From Cytobacillus sp. NJ13 (GTDB taxonomy: Bacteria > Bacillota > Bacilli > Bacillales > Cytobacillaceae), in contig JAUCFP010000006.1 of the NCBI GenBank assembly GCA_030348385.1, positions 3,114,501 through 3,178,500 on the forward strand: a stretch of DNA of 64,000 bases, given 5' to 3'. Below are positions 8,016 through 17,572 of the stretch, piece by piece (position 1 is the first letter of the stretch; each line of letters starts with the position of its first letter). The notes below the pieces were generated by a model, which saw only the letters and a list, made by a program, of their open reading frames with translations, was not told the DNA's origin and did not search any database. The position numbers were made by a program, and so were the translations under genes.

Positions 8016-9158
8016 ATGGGAATCCTAGTTGTGGACGATAATCAAGCCAATTTGTTTGTTATTCAGCATATATTAAAACGCGCCGGGTATAAAGACCATT
8101 TAACGTTTTCTTCTGCAAAGGATATGTTTCAGCATCTTCAGGGATATTCACCTTTCTCAGCTGATATAAAAGCAGACATTATCTTAATGGATATTATGAT
8201 GCCGGAGATGGATGGAATTGAAGCATGCCGGCGGCTTCAGCAGATTCCGCATTTAAAGGATATACCGGTGATTTTTGTAACTGCACTGGAAGATTCAAAT
8301 AAAGTAGCAGAAGCTCTTGATGCGGGCGGAACTGATTATGTTATGAAGCCCATAAATAAAACGGAACTGCTCGCCCGGATTCGTGCTGCTTTAAGGCTTA
8401 AATATGAAAAGGACTGGCATAAGGAGCAGGAAAATAAAATCAAGAATGAATTGGATTTATCCATGCAGGTTCAGACCAGCATGCTGAGCGAGCCCATTTA
8501 TCATGAACATACACTGTTAAAAGCGTCCTACCTGCCAGCCAACAAGCTTGCAGGGGATATGTATTACTGGCACCAAATAGATGAACACCGCTTTGCAGCC
8601 ATTCAGCTGGACATGATGGGCCACGGAATTTCAGCATCACTTGTATGCATGTTTATCTCTTCTGTTCTAAGGGATGCCATCAGAACATGCAGCGACCCTG
8701 AATACGTCATGAAGGAACTAAACCGGTGGATGAACTCCCTTAATCAGCGCAATCAGCGAATTCCATATTATTTTACAGCCATTTATCTCGTCCTTAATAA
8801 AAAAGACAAAACCGTCGAATATGTAAATGCTGGACATCCAGCCGGATATGCACTCACAGATAAAAAGGAAATGGTCAGCTTATCCAGCAATATGTGTGCA
8901 GTAGGCTTTTTTGAAGATATTACGATACAAAAAGAAACAATCCCCTATATAGACTCCATCCAGCTGCTCTTGTTTACGGACGGAGTGGAAGAAGCAGTAG
9001 AGCAGAATAATCTTAACCCTTGTGAATATCTTCAGCGCTTCGCATCCTTCCATTGGAATGCTGCCAGAACAGCAGAACCAATTGATATGATTCTGACTAA
9101 ACTGCAGCAGGCAAGCGCTGATGATGATATGTGTGTTGTTCTGGTTCAGGCAGATTAG
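8016..9158 (+). CDS. rsbY: Response-regulator PP2C phosphatase (RsbY-like sigma-B activator)
   Basis: 380 aa. Residues 1-122 are a CheY-like receiver with phospho-acceptor Asp59 (IILMDIMMPEMDG) and a conserved late Lys. Residues about 175-378 are a SpoIIE/RsbU-type PP2C phosphatase with LAGDMYYW, LDMMGHGISA, LLFTDGVEEA and DDMCVVLV. This is the architecture of B. cereus RsbY. There, phosphorylation by RsbK switches on dephosphorylation of the anti-anti-sigma factor RsbV and so releases sigma-B. The convergent neighbours are a CheR-type methyltransferase and a hybrid kinase, the same three-gene set as in B. cereus. rsbV, rsbW and sigB are not in this window. A sigma-B-like promoter lies upstream. 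Confidence 0.85.
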   Translation: MGILVVDDNQANLFVIQHILKRAGYKDHLTFSSAKDMFQHLQGYSPFSADIKADIILMDIMMPEMDGIEACRRLQQIPHLKDIPVIFVTALEDSNKVAEALDAGGTDYVMKPINKTELLARIRAALRLKYEKDWHKEQENKIKNELDLSMQVQTSMLSEPIYHEHTLLKASYLPANKLAGDMYYWHQIDEHRFAAIQLDMMGHGISASLVCMFISSVLRDAIRTCSDPEYVMKELNRWMNSLNQRNQRIPYYFTAIYLVLNKKDKTVEYVNAGHPAGYALTDKKEMVSLSSNMCAVGFFEDITIQKETIPYIDSIQLLLFTDGVEEAVEQNNLNPCEYLQRFASFHWNAARTAEPIDMILTKLQQASADDDMCVVLVQAD

Positions 9159-9180
9159 GGTGTATACATAATATTTTTGC

Positions 9181-9227
9181 AAAAAAACAGAGTGCAGTCC
9201 CTCAAATAGGGTCCGCACTCTGTTTTT
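9181..9227. terminator. Bidirectional terminator between rsbY and rsbM
   Basis: ACAGAGTGC/GCACTCTGT stem with an inner GGGACT-like stem, flanked by A-run and T-run, so it can serve both convergent genes. Confidence 0.85.
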
Positions 9228-9228
9228 C

Positions 9229-10044
9229 TTATGCTCGAGCGGTTTTCCTGAAAATCTTTTCCTGCAGGTTGATTTCTTCAAATACAGGCACTTCCATCCT
9301 CAGCGCTTCCTTGCTTCCAATTCCCAGAAACCCTCCCATGCTGAGGCTTTCATTAAAAAGATTAAAAACATGGCTTTGCAGATCAGGATTAAAATAAATC
9401 ATGACATTGCGGCATATAATCACATGAAATTCATTAAAAGAACCATCGGTCACCAGATTATGCTGTGCAAAAACCATTCGATCAAGCAGGGATGAATTCA
9501 AATAAGCTGCTTCACAATCGGTTGTGTAGTATTCGGAGAATGATTTTTTTCCGCCTGCCATAATGTAATTCTTTGTATAGAGCTGCATTTTTTGCAGAGG
9601 GATCATTCCGCTCTCTGCCTTTTCCAGCACTTTTTCATTGATGTCTGTGGCATAAATTTTAGTTCGTTCTCCCAGACCTTCTTCTTCCATCAAAATAGAC
9701 ATGGAATAGGCTTCCTCTCCAGTCGAACACCCTGCATGCCAAATTCTGATCTCAGGCAATTCTCTAAGCATCGGAACAGCCTCATTACGAAAAGCTTTAA
9801 AAAACGAAGGGTCCCGGAACATTTCTGTAACATTGATTGAAAAATCGCTCAGAACCTTTTGCAGATACCCCTCTTCATGTATTACCTTCTCCGTGAGACT
9901 TGTAATATTGGGCAGCCGATCCCTGCTAAGGCGATTTTGGATCCTCCTCGCAATAGAAGAGCGCATATATTGCCGGAAATCATACCCGGATAAACCGTAA
10001 ATAGCCTTTAAAAGCAAATCTATCTCTAATTCTTCCTTTTTCAA
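9229..10044 (-). CDS. rsbM: CheR-type protein methyltransferase (RsbM-like)
   Basis: 271 aa. An N-terminal helical CheR domain (about 1-70) is followed by a SAM-binding methyltransferase domain. It carries TEMFRDPSFF, IWHAGCSTGEEAYSMSI (SAM loop, about residues 100-118), YATDINEKVLE and FHVIICRNVMIYF. No chemoreceptors or other che genes are nearby. Instead it follows the hybrid kinase gene on the same strand by 79 bp and faces the RsbY-like gene. In B. cereus, RsbM methylates the kinase RsbK to restrain sigma-B activation; the neighbourhood supports that role here. Confidence 0.83.
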   Translation of the reverse strand: MKKEELEIDLLLKAIYGLSGYDFRQYMRSSIARRIQNRLSRDRLPNITSLTEKVIHEEGYLQKVLSDFSINVTEMFRDPSFFKAFRNEAVPMLRELPEIRIWHAGCSTGEEAYSMSILMEEEGLGERTKIYATDINEKVLEKAESGMIPLQKMQLYTKNYIMAGGKKSFSEYYTTDCEAAYLNSSLLDRMVFAQHNLVTDGSFNEFHVIICRNVMIYFNPDLQSHVFNLFNESLSMGGFLGIGSKEALRMEVPVFEEINLQEKIFRKTARA

Positions 10045-10123
10045 TTCTATTCATTCCTCAACTTTCGAGAATAAAATTATGATGACAGTGTCCTATGTCA
10101 GGACTGGTGCCCCCTAGTTCCAT

Positions 10124-12943
10124 CTATGAAAGCCACACCCTCATAACGGACAGCAGCTGGTCCAGTTTTAATGGCTTGCTGATATAATCTGTTGCACCAG
10201 CTTCCATGCACTTTTCCCTATCGCCTTTCATTGCCTTGGCAGTAAGGGCAATGATTGGAACATCCTGATGCCTGTCCAGTCCGCGAAGCCTCTTCATGGT
10301 TTCATAACCATCCATAACCGGCATCATAATATCCATCAGCACAATATCAATCTTTTCTGTACCCATTATTAAATCCAGGCATTGCATCCCGTTTTCTGCT
10401 GTAAGGACATTCATGCCTTCTTTATTCAAAGCATTTTTAAGCGCATAAATATTTCTGTGATCATCATCTACGACAATGACTGTTTTATCTTTGAGCTCGG
10501 TACCTGTATGCTGATGCTCTGCTTCACTATTTTCTTCAGAAACTGGGGGTTCTGCAGCCTCAGACACTTCCTCCATAGGTTCAGCGGTTACAGCAGCCTC
10601 TTCAAAAGCAAGCGTACCTGCCTCTATTTCAGGCATGCCGTTTGGCAGATTTGGAATGATCAGTGTAAAACGGCTTCCTTTTCCTTCTTCACTCTCCACT
10701 TTGCAAATGCCGCCGAGCAGCTGGGCAAATTCCTTGGAGATGGACAATCCCAGCCCCGTTCCGCCATATCTTCTCATCGTGGCTCCATCAGCCTGCTGGA
10801 AGGCTTCAAAAATCAGCTGCTGCTTTTCTGCTGGAATGCCAATGCCTGTATCCAGCACTGTTATTTTAAGCCAATCATCTGTATAGGCGGATAACGGCAA
10901 GCCAAAGAAATCGCTCTGTGCGGCTTTTTCAAAAGTGACTGCTACTGAACCTTCTTCCGTAAATTTAAATGCATTTGACAGGAGATTTTTCACAATTTGC
11001 TGCAGCCGCTGCTCATCGGTATGGAATACAGGCGGCACTTCTTCTGAAGAGCTTACAGTAAACTCAAGGTTTTTATGCTTGGCCACTTGTGTAAAATGCT
11101 GCTTCATACGCTGCGACATTTCACCTAAATTGACTTCCTCAAAGCTGATCTCCAGTTTTCCTACTTCTACTTTTGAAAGGTCCAGAATATCATTGATCAG
11201 GGTAAGCAAATCCTGTCCTGATGTATGAATAACCTTGGAAAACTCCTTCTGTTCCTCAGTGAGGATTTGATCCGGGTCTTCTGCCAGCATCTCTGATAAA
11301 AGCAATATGCTGTTAAGCGGCGTGCGCAGCTCATGCGACATATTTGCCAGGAATTCTGACTTGTATTTTGAGCTTAAACTCAGCTGCTTTGCTTTTTCCT
11401 CCAGCTCTTCCTTGGCAGCCTGAAGTTCTTCGGATTTCATTTCCGCATCTCTGGAGCGCTCTTCAAGCTGTTCGTTAATCATACGCAGCTCTTCGGATTG
11501 ACTCTGCATTTCTTCAGATTGCGCCTGCAGCTCCTCTGACTGGGACTGCAGCTCTTCAGCCTGTGCCTGCAGTTCCTCTGTCTGTGCCTGAGATTCTGCC
11601 AATAAGCGTTCGATCTCCATTCTTCCTGAAATATTCGTAATGGCTATTCCTAATGTTTCAATTACTTTTTCGAGGAGCTTGATCTGTGCATCAGTGAATG
11701 TCCTCAAACTTGCCAATTCCACAACTGCCACGACCTCGTCTTTGAGCATGACGGGTGCCATCATGATGCTTTTCGGCCTGACATCTCCCAAACCAGTTGA
11801 TAGGACCTTGTAATCTTCAGGAACATCTTGAAGGAATATTGTTTTTTTATCCCTGACTGTTTGCCCTGCTATTCCTTCCCCAGCAAGGAAAAAGTCTCTT
11901 CCTGCATCTTCCGCCCCATCTGCATAAGCAGCTTGTTTTTTAAATACAGGTTTGCTTCCGCTGTCATCTTTCACATAAATGACTCCGAGATTGGCTCCGG
12001 AGGCAGGTGCCAGCCTGGAAATAAAATCATCTGCCAAATTCGCTATGGTCACATGCTGGCTATAGATGCTTACTAACGCAGCAGAATGGCTTTGAATCCA
12101 ATTCTGCTCACTGATTTCAGCCGAATAGCGCTGTTCTTTTTCGTAATAGGTCTCGAGGGAATCAGCCATAGAGTTGAAGGCTTTCGCGATTTCACCGATC
12201 TCATCTTTTGTTTCGATATTCAGCCTTGAAATGGAAGAAAGATCTTGATAATCAATATCCTTAATCCCTTTTGTAATTATGCTGATGCTTCTGCCTGTGC
12301 TTCTGATCACCCAAACCGTCACTCCGACGATTAAAATAATGGCTATTGCAACCGCAGCAACCAAAGTCGATACTAACTGGCTATACGTTTCATTTGCACT
12401 TTCCAGCGAATCAGCCATGATGGATTCCTGATATTCTTTAAATTCAGCCAGCTTTACTAGAAGAGAGTTTCGGTTTTCCCTTTCACCCCTGTACAGATTT
12501 TCCAAGGAATCCAGATCTCCGCTTCCCATTAATCCAATGAAGCTGTTTTGCATTTGGGCATATGATTCATATGCCTGTTCTACTTCCTTTAATAGCAGAC
12601 TGGACTTCTGTCTATTTAATTCATCTTCCAATTTCAATATCCGGGTTTGTATCCCTTCATGGTTTGCCTCAATCAATTCAGCAGTCATGGCTGGATCTGC
12701 CGATTCTATGTCGGTGAGCACACTCAGCAGCTGCTGATCTGTCTGGTAAAAAAGCTGTCTGATCTCTGTAGCCTGGTTTACCTTATAATAGCGATCCTCC
12801 ACAATTTCCAGCATGTTGGCCTTCATTCCGTTCACCATAGACAGAATGACAAACATTAGAATAAACATAAAAAATACAGTTAGGCCCAAACCCATTATTT
12901 GCTTTCTCTTAAAGCTCACCTGTTCTCTCCTTCTTTCCCCCAA
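10124..12943 (-). CDS. rsbK: Hybrid sensor histidine kinase (RsbK-like)
   Basis: 939 aa membrane kinase. Order: TM1 (about 18-38), a mainly helical extracytoplasmic sensor of CHASE3 type (about 39-190), TM2 (191-213), HAMP (about 214-268), GAF (about 300-440), and a glutamine-rich coiled coil with repeated EELQAQS-like heptads (450-520). HisKA with His537 (MSHELRTPLN) follows, then HATPase (N box about 650-672, DTGIGIP, GGTGLGLSI), an acidic linker (765-820) and a receiver with Asp871 (IVLMDIMMP). It closely parallels B. cereus RsbK, which passes phosphate to RsbY. The methyltransferase gene follows on the same transcript. A sigma-B-like promoter lies upstream at 13020-13045. Confidence 0.85.
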   Translation of the reverse strand: MGERRREQVSFKRKQIMGLGLTVFFMFILMFVILSMVNGMKANMLEIVEDRYYKVNQATEIRQLFYQTDQQLLSVLTDIESADPAMTAELIEANHEGIQTRILKLEDELNRQKSSLLLKEVEQAYESYAQMQNSFIGLMGSGDLDSLENLYRGERENRNSLLVKLAEFKEYQESIMADSLESANETYSQLVSTLVAAVAIAIILIVGVTVWVIRSTGRSISIITKGIKDIDYQDLSSISRLNIETKDEIGEIAKAFNSMADSLETYYEKEQRYSAEISEQNWIQSHSAALVSIYSQHVTIANLADDFISRLAPASGANLGVIYVKDDSGSKPVFKKQAAYADGAEDAGRDFFLAGEGIAGQTVRDKKTIFLQDVPEDYKVLSTGLGDVRPKSIMMAPVMLKDEVVAVVELASLRTFTDAQIKLLEKVIETLGIAITNISGRMEIERLLAESQAQTEELQAQAEELQSQSEELQAQSEEMQSQSEELRMINEQLEERSRDAEMKSEELQAAKEELEEKAKQLSLSSKYKSEFLANMSHELRTPLNSILLLSEMLAEDPDQILTEEQKEFSKVIHTSGQDLLTLINDILDLSKVEVGKLEISFEEVNLGEMSQRMKQHFTQVAKHKNLEFTVSSSEEVPPVFHTDEQRLQQIVKNLLSNAFKFTEEGSVAVTFEKAAQSDFFGLPLSAYTDDWLKITVLDTGIGIPAEKQQLIFEAFQQADGATMRRYGGTGLGLSISKEFAQLLGGICKVESEEGKGSRFTLIIPNLPNGMPEIEAGTLAFEEAAVTAEPMEEVSEAAEPPVSEENSEAEHQHTGTELKDKTVIVVDDDHRNIYALKNALNKEGMNVLTAENGMQCLDLIMGTEKIDIVLMDIMMPVMDGYETMKRLRGLDRHQDVPIIALTAKAMKGDREKCMEAGATDYISKPLKLDQLLSVMRVWLS

Positions 12944-13019
12944 TTTTTCTTTATCTTTGTTTCCTTTTTCAAGTTCATGTTCACTTTTATGAGTTTAAGA
13001 TTTTAATAGCCTAGCTTCT

Positions 13020-13045
13020 TTACCCTTATTCGTTATAAACCAAAC
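13020..13045 (-). promoter_or_regulatory. Sigma-B-type promoter of rsbK-rsbM
   Basis: On the minus strand GTTTGG - 14 bp - GGGTAA, 77 bp before the rsbK start. It is a weaker fit than the rsbY promoter but has the same spacing. Confidence 0.5.
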
Positions 13046-13065
13046 CTGTTTTTTGTATTTTTTTC

Positions 13066-13094
13066 ATAAAAAAAAGGAAGGAAAACCCCTTCCT
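13066..13094 (-). terminator. Intrinsic terminator
   Basis: GGAAGG/CCTTCC stem with a run of eight T on the minus strand, just after the dynamin-like gene. Confidence 0.85.
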
Positions 13095-13099
13095 AATGT

Positions 13100-15847
13100 T
13101 TAACGATATTCCTTAACTTTTTCCCCTGCTGAAGTCATCCATTCAAACTGGCGGAGCTTCAGGTCAAATAGTGTAAGAGGATCCTGGTAAATCTCAGGAT
13201 TTTTGCGCATATCACTTAAAGCTTCTTTATTTTCTGCAATGTCCGTATAGGTCTCTTCAACCGTATGATTCAATACATCGAACGGATTTCTGAAGAACAT
13301 TTTAATATCCCGTTCAAGCGATTTCTCGAAAAGCTCAAATTGCTGCATGAATTTATTGGTGATGGATTCTGCGATCTCGCTATAGTCTTCATGTTCAATA
13401 AACTGTTTATATTTATTATGGAGCATGGCTTTATTCTGCTGAATCGCACCAAGCAGCTTGCCTGCACTCTTCAGCAGGAACTGCGATGGCGAAAAGCGGT
13501 TTAGAATGTTGGCCTTTTCCAGCTGAACACTTCCCCGCGTCATTCGATCCGCGTCGCGGCGCCAGTCATCCAGAACCCTGAAGTCACAGTCCAGCGAGAT
13601 CTTCTCCTCGCCATATAGCTCATTGAAGCTTTCGCTCATTTCATCCAGATATGCCTGGCTGCTTCTGAACTCTCCTTCACTTTCAGCAATCCATTCCTGA
13701 ATGGAAACATGGAAATCCGGCAAAACCGTCTCTTCAATATATTCATGTACCCGATTATTCATTTCGTCATTAAGTTCAGTGTGGATTCTTCCAAAATCAC
13801 TGTCTTCTGTCACCATTTCAGAACAATTCCGAAGCAGTTCCGGAATCTTTTTCTCAAGATCCTGTCTCATTTCATCTTTAATTTGGCTGTAGGACTTTTT
13901 AATCGTCCGGACCTTTTCTTCTTCCATATCACTCAGCTGATTGTTGGCACCCTTAAGCTTTGTTACCATTTCTTCGTTCCATTTAATAGTATCAATCAAG
14001 CTGTTTTCCATCTCAACGCGTTTTTCAAGAAGGAATTTGATGGATTTTTTAATATAGTAAAGGACCTTTGCTGTACGCTCTTCTTTCCGGTTCCGTTCAT
14101 CCATCATCGACTTGATGAAGACTGCTAAATCATTCAGCTGGCTTTCGCTTTCATAATAGGCGGAGAAAGCAAACACCTTTGCTTTTGGAAAATAGGTATG
14201 AACACGGGACTGCGTTTCATCCAGAAGATCCATGGCATCCTGGCTGTCTGGAATCCGGTCCATTTTACTGAGAAGGAAATGAATAGGCAATTCCGGAGCC
14301 TGTTCTCTCATTCTTACAGCTAGATCCAGCTCTTTATCTGTCAGAGGCGAATCCGCATTCAGGACAAACAGCATGCTGTCTGCAAAATGGAGATATTGGA
14401 ACACACCATTCCTGAACTTGCTTTGCCCCGCAAGACCTGGTGTATCTATGACAGCAAGTCTATTATTCTGTAAAAAGGCGAGAGGCATTCTGCAGCGGAT
14501 AAGCGTCTGCTGGCTATTTTCTGCGCTTTGCCTAAAGTCCTCAAGGTCAGAAATACTCCGAACTTCCTCGTCCGTAACGGCATGAATTTCCGCTTCATCA
14601 CTATCCTTGAACAGCACTGAAGCAGAAGTGGAATCTCCCATCAGCTCTTCACCGAGAAGAGTGTTCACAAACGAGGATTTTCCATTTGAAGCCGCACCGG
14701 CAATCAGCAAATGCCCGGCATCCAAATCAAGGAGCTCACGGACCATCCATTCAAAGCGTTCACCCATCAGCACGCCCTTTTCCTTCGCCCATTTCATGAC
14801 ATTTTCAAATAGCTTGAAGCTTTCCTCCAAGCCATCCTGATAGCGGACAGAGCGATTCACAAGGCCTTCTGCCTCGCTGACAGCTGAAGAATCAATATTG
14901 GACGGGAAAATTTCGCTCCACGCCAGCACTGCCGAGGCCGAAACAAGGGAATGCGAAGGTGCAGCTATTTTCACCCAGTTAGTTATATGATTCGGTATCA
15001 GGTGTGATAAGTCCCGGATTAGATGCTTACCGCTGATTAGTTCAAAATAAGTATCCTTGTAAAGCTCGGAAAGCAGGCTCCATGTATGTGAGCGCCCTGG
15101 CTCCATATTTAGAAGAAGATGGTTATATTCTTTCAGCCATGAGAAATACAGATCTGATTTCTTGTAGCTATTCCACAGAGCCGCTGATAAACTTTCAAAA
15201 TGAGCCTCGTCCACACGGTATAACACCGAAAGCGCCTCACTGAAATAGTCCGGCTCCATTTTAGCTGTCCGCCCCTGTTCCACATACGAGTGAAGAACTT
15301 CAAACCAGGATAGGGATTCCGTCCTGATTGCTTCATTAACAGCCAGCTCCACCGCATTTCCCCAATCGCTGTGTTCTTCAAAGAATCCGCGTGCCAGATC
15401 GGTCACATCCGGATAATCCGGATTTAATCGGACCGAATCTTTAATGGATTCAACAGCCAGTTCAAGCTTGCCGCGCTGTATGTAAAGTGAAAACAGATGA
15501 AGGAGGACTTCGGTTTTCAGCACCTCTGAATCTGTTTCAATGGATTTGTAAAAGTCCTCTGCATTTGAAAGCAAATCCAATTCAAAATAGGCATCAGCCA
15601 TATTTTTCTGTGCCCATGGCGCCAATTCATTCGGAATGCTCTCCCATTTAAAAATGGCCGCTTCATAATCTTTGTTAAGGAAATACACCTCACCCTGGGC
15701 GAAACGGATATTGGTTAAATCGGGCACTTCGTTCTGCTGCTCAGCCACATACAGTTCACCCAAAACCCTGATCGGATGTACATTTTCATTAGGTTCCATG
15801 AAGGTCTCATAAAAGGTTTTGCTGATTAGCTGCTTTTCTAAAGTCAT
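13100..15847 (-). CDS. Dynamin-like GTPase with helical-repeat N-terminus
   Basis: 915 aa. Residues about 40-345 are alpha-helical repeats of TPR character (for example ANVYFxxxDYEAAIFKWESIP-like units). Residues about 375-600 hold a dynamin-type GTPase: P-loop GAASNGKSS (384-392), G3 DTPG (468-471) and G4 LSKMD (526-530). The rest is long helices with coiled-coil character ending near 910. There is no obvious transmembrane segment. Bacterial dynamin-like proteins remodel or protect membranes; the function of this one is unknown. The TPR-like front end, absent from the B. subtilis fused dynamin DynA, suggests a partner-binding role. It is monocistronic. Confidence 0.8.
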   Translation of the reverse strand: MTLEKQLISKTFYETFMEPNENVHPIRVLGELYVAEQQNEVPDLTNIRFAQGEVYFLNKDYEAAIFKWESIPNELAPWAQKNMADAYFELDLLSNAEDFYKSIETDSEVLKTEVLLHLFSLYIQRGKLELAVESIKDSVRLNPDYPDVTDLARGFFEEHSDWGNAVELAVNEAIRTESLSWFEVLHSYVEQGRTAKMEPDYFSEALSVLYRVDEAHFESLSAALWNSYKKSDLYFSWLKEYNHLLLNMEPGRSHTWSLLSELYKDTYFELISGKHLIRDLSHLIPNHITNWVKIAAPSHSLVSASAVLAWSEIFPSNIDSSAVSEAEGLVNRSVRYQDGLEESFKLFENVMKWAKEKGVLMGERFEWMVRELLDLDAGHLLIAGAASNGKSSFVNTLLGEELMGDSTSASVLFKDSDEAEIHAVTDEEVRSISDLEDFRQSAENSQQTLIRCRMPLAFLQNNRLAVIDTPGLAGQSKFRNGVFQYLHFADSMLFVLNADSPLTDKELDLAVRMREQAPELPIHFLLSKMDRIPDSQDAMDLLDETQSRVHTYFPKAKVFAFSAYYESESQLNDLAVFIKSMMDERNRKEERTAKVLYYIKKSIKFLLEKRVEMENSLIDTIKWNEEMVTKLKGANNQLSDMEEEKVRTIKKSYSQIKDEMRQDLEKKIPELLRNCSEMVTEDSDFGRIHTELNDEMNNRVHEYIEETVLPDFHVSIQEWIAESEGEFRSSQAYLDEMSESFNELYGEEKISLDCDFRVLDDWRRDADRMTRGSVQLEKANILNRFSPSQFLLKSAGKLLGAIQQNKAMLHNKYKQFIEHEDYSEIAESITNKFMQQFELFEKSLERDIKMFFRNPFDVLNHTVEETYTDIAENKEALSDMRKNPEIYQDPLTLFDLKLRQFEWMTSAGEKVKEYR

Positions 15848-16135
15848 CTTGATCCCCCGCAGTGCTATTTTTAAAAGTGCGCCAAAAGGCGCCGGCTTTT
15901 AAAAGAATTTTATTGAACAGCCTGCTGATTTCCTAATTTCATAGGACTTTATCAGCATGCTTTTATAAAAAACGCATAATGCGCCAATTTTCATCCTTTA
16001 TCCTTATATTGTAGCAAAAATTTTTCTGCAAAAAATTTCATTTCTCTATCATTTTTGAAACATTTCTGTATTCCTGTGTAATATTCTTAATAGTTAGAAC
16101 CTGCTTCTATTTATAAATACCACCCCAAATCAAAA
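15848..16135. other. Intergenic region upstream of dynamin-like gene
   Basis: No gene found. In the leader of the dynamin-like gene two hairpins can form: GCGCC-AAAA-GGCGC (about 15887-15900) and TGCTGAT/ATCAGCA with an inner CCTA/TAGG stem (about 15921-15959). No T-run follows either, so they are not plain terminators. TACAAT on the minus strand near 16010 may be a -10. Confidence 0.4.
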
Positions 16136-16181
16136 TAAAAACTGGCAGACAGAAATATATATTCCTGCCTGCCAGTTTTCA
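16136..16181. terminator. Intrinsic terminator
   Basis: AAAACTGGCAG stem with its complement around an AT-rich loop, A/T-runs on both sides; mainly serves the MFS gene on the minus strand. Confidence 0.8.
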
Positions 16182-16188
16182 TTCTTCA

Positions 16189-17391
16189 TTAAGAGGCTTG
16201 CTGCGTGCGGGCGGCTGAGCGCCGTCTGCCATAGAGGACTGTAACAGCCATGCCAAGGATCAGGAACACACTTGATATTTGGAATAGTGCTGCCGTTTCC
16301 ACAAACTGTGCAAGCACCCCAAAAACAAGGCCGCTTAGTCCAATGCCAAGGTCGATGGATGAGAAGAACATTCCATTTGCCACACCCCGGCGGTTGGGTG
16401 GTGTCATCGACAGCGTCCATGACTGCAGAGTAGGAATCAATGATCCAAAGCCAATTCCGAACAATATTCCGCTTATGATAATAAACAAATTCGAATGAGC
16501 GAAAGAAAGTACCCACATGCCGATGAAGGTCAGGAACGTGCAGACCAGCACAAGTCCCTTTGGCCCTCGCTGGTCAAACCATTTTCCGGCAATCGGTCTC
16601 GAAAGCGATGCCATGATCGCATTGAACAGGTAGAAAAGGAAAATCTGATCAATGCCGCGCTCTTCTCCAAAAATAACGATGAACGTTACGATGGAACCAT
16701 ACCCAAATGTCACAATAATCGTGATAAAGGCAGGAAACCAGCTGGATTTTTCGATTAAAGAGCCTAAGTAAGAAAATTTCAGATCCTCTTTCCTTGTTTT
16801 CAGAACAGCTTCAGGCGTTTCGTAGCGAACTATAGACAGGAGCCCAATGGCAATTAAGCCGAGTATACTCGATATATATATAAGATTGGTAAAAGAGGTA
16901 ATCTGATATAGATAGATTCCAAGACTCGGAGCGATGATCATCCCGATTGTAACACTTAGGCCATAATAACCCATTCCCTCTCCAAGACGGGAATTAGGCA
17001 CTACATCTACAGCTGCTGTCCCGTTCACAGTAGTTGACCATCCCCAAGCGAGCCCGTGGATGAATCGGAACAGCAGGAAAATCATCACCACGCTTGACAG
17101 CGGATAAATAACCGTTATGGCCAGAAGTGCCGCTGCCCCAATCAGCACCAGCTGCTTCCTTGCTCTATATTCAAGCATAAATCCGATGAAAGGCCTGCTC
17201 AAAACGGCTCCAATCGAAAACAGCGCCGTAACCAGCCCAATTTCAAGACCAGTTGCTCCTATGGACTTTATATATGGAGGCAGTGTCGGAATCAGCATCT
17301 GAAACGACATAAAGACAAATAAATTCCCGACCATCAGCATAATGAAAGACTTTGTCCACAAAGTCTCTTTTACATCCTTTATCAACTGCAT
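16189..17391 (-). CDS. MFS transporter
   Basis: 400 aa major facilitator with about 12 membrane segments. The loop after segment 2 reads SRPFIGFMLEYRARKQLVL, a relaxed motif A, and segment 5 contains GYYGLSVTIGMIIAPSLGIYL (motif C-like). A second motif-A-like loop, SRPIAGKWFDQRGPKGLVL, occurs in the second half. It resembles the YfkF/YwoG-type Bacillus exporters rather than Bmr; the substrate is unknown. Monocistronic with GGGGG before the ATG and its own terminator. Confidence 0.8.
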   Translation of the reverse strand: MQLIKDVKETLWTKSFIMLMVGNLFVFMSFQMLIPTLPPYIKSIGATGLEIGLVTALFSIGAVLSRPFIGFMLEYRARKQLVLIGAAALLAITVIYPLSSVVMIFLLFRFIHGLAWGWSTTVNGTAAVDVVPNSRLGEGMGYYGLSVTIGMIIAPSLGIYLYQITSFTNLIYISSILGLIAIGLLSIVRYETPEAVLKTRKEDLKFSYLGSLIEKSSWFPAFITIIVTFGYGSIVTFIVIFGEERGIDQIFLFYLFNAIMASLSRPIAGKWFDQRGPKGLVLVCTFLTFIGMWVLSFAHSNLFIIISGILFGIGFGSLIPTLQSWTLSMTPPNRRGVANGMFFSSIDLGIGLSGLVFGVLAQFVETAALFQISSVFLILGMAVTVLYGRRRSAARTQQAS

Positions 17392-17543
17392 CCCCCGCTT
17401 TCCTTTTATCTCCAGAACAAACCAGTTAATTATTTCGCATCACTAAATACTACCATAACTGATTGGAAAAAGGAACGGGAATTTGCACCACATCAAGGGA
17501 TAGAACTTTATTGAGACAATGAAAATCTCCTATTAAAGTCCAT

Positions 17544-17569
17544 AAAAAAAGGAGCCTGATTAAGCTCCC
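17544..17569 (-). terminator. Intrinsic terminator
   Basis: GGGAGC/GCTCC stem with a run of seven T on the minus strand, overlapping the end of the lipase gene region. Confidence 0.75.
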
Positions 17570-17572
17570 CCG

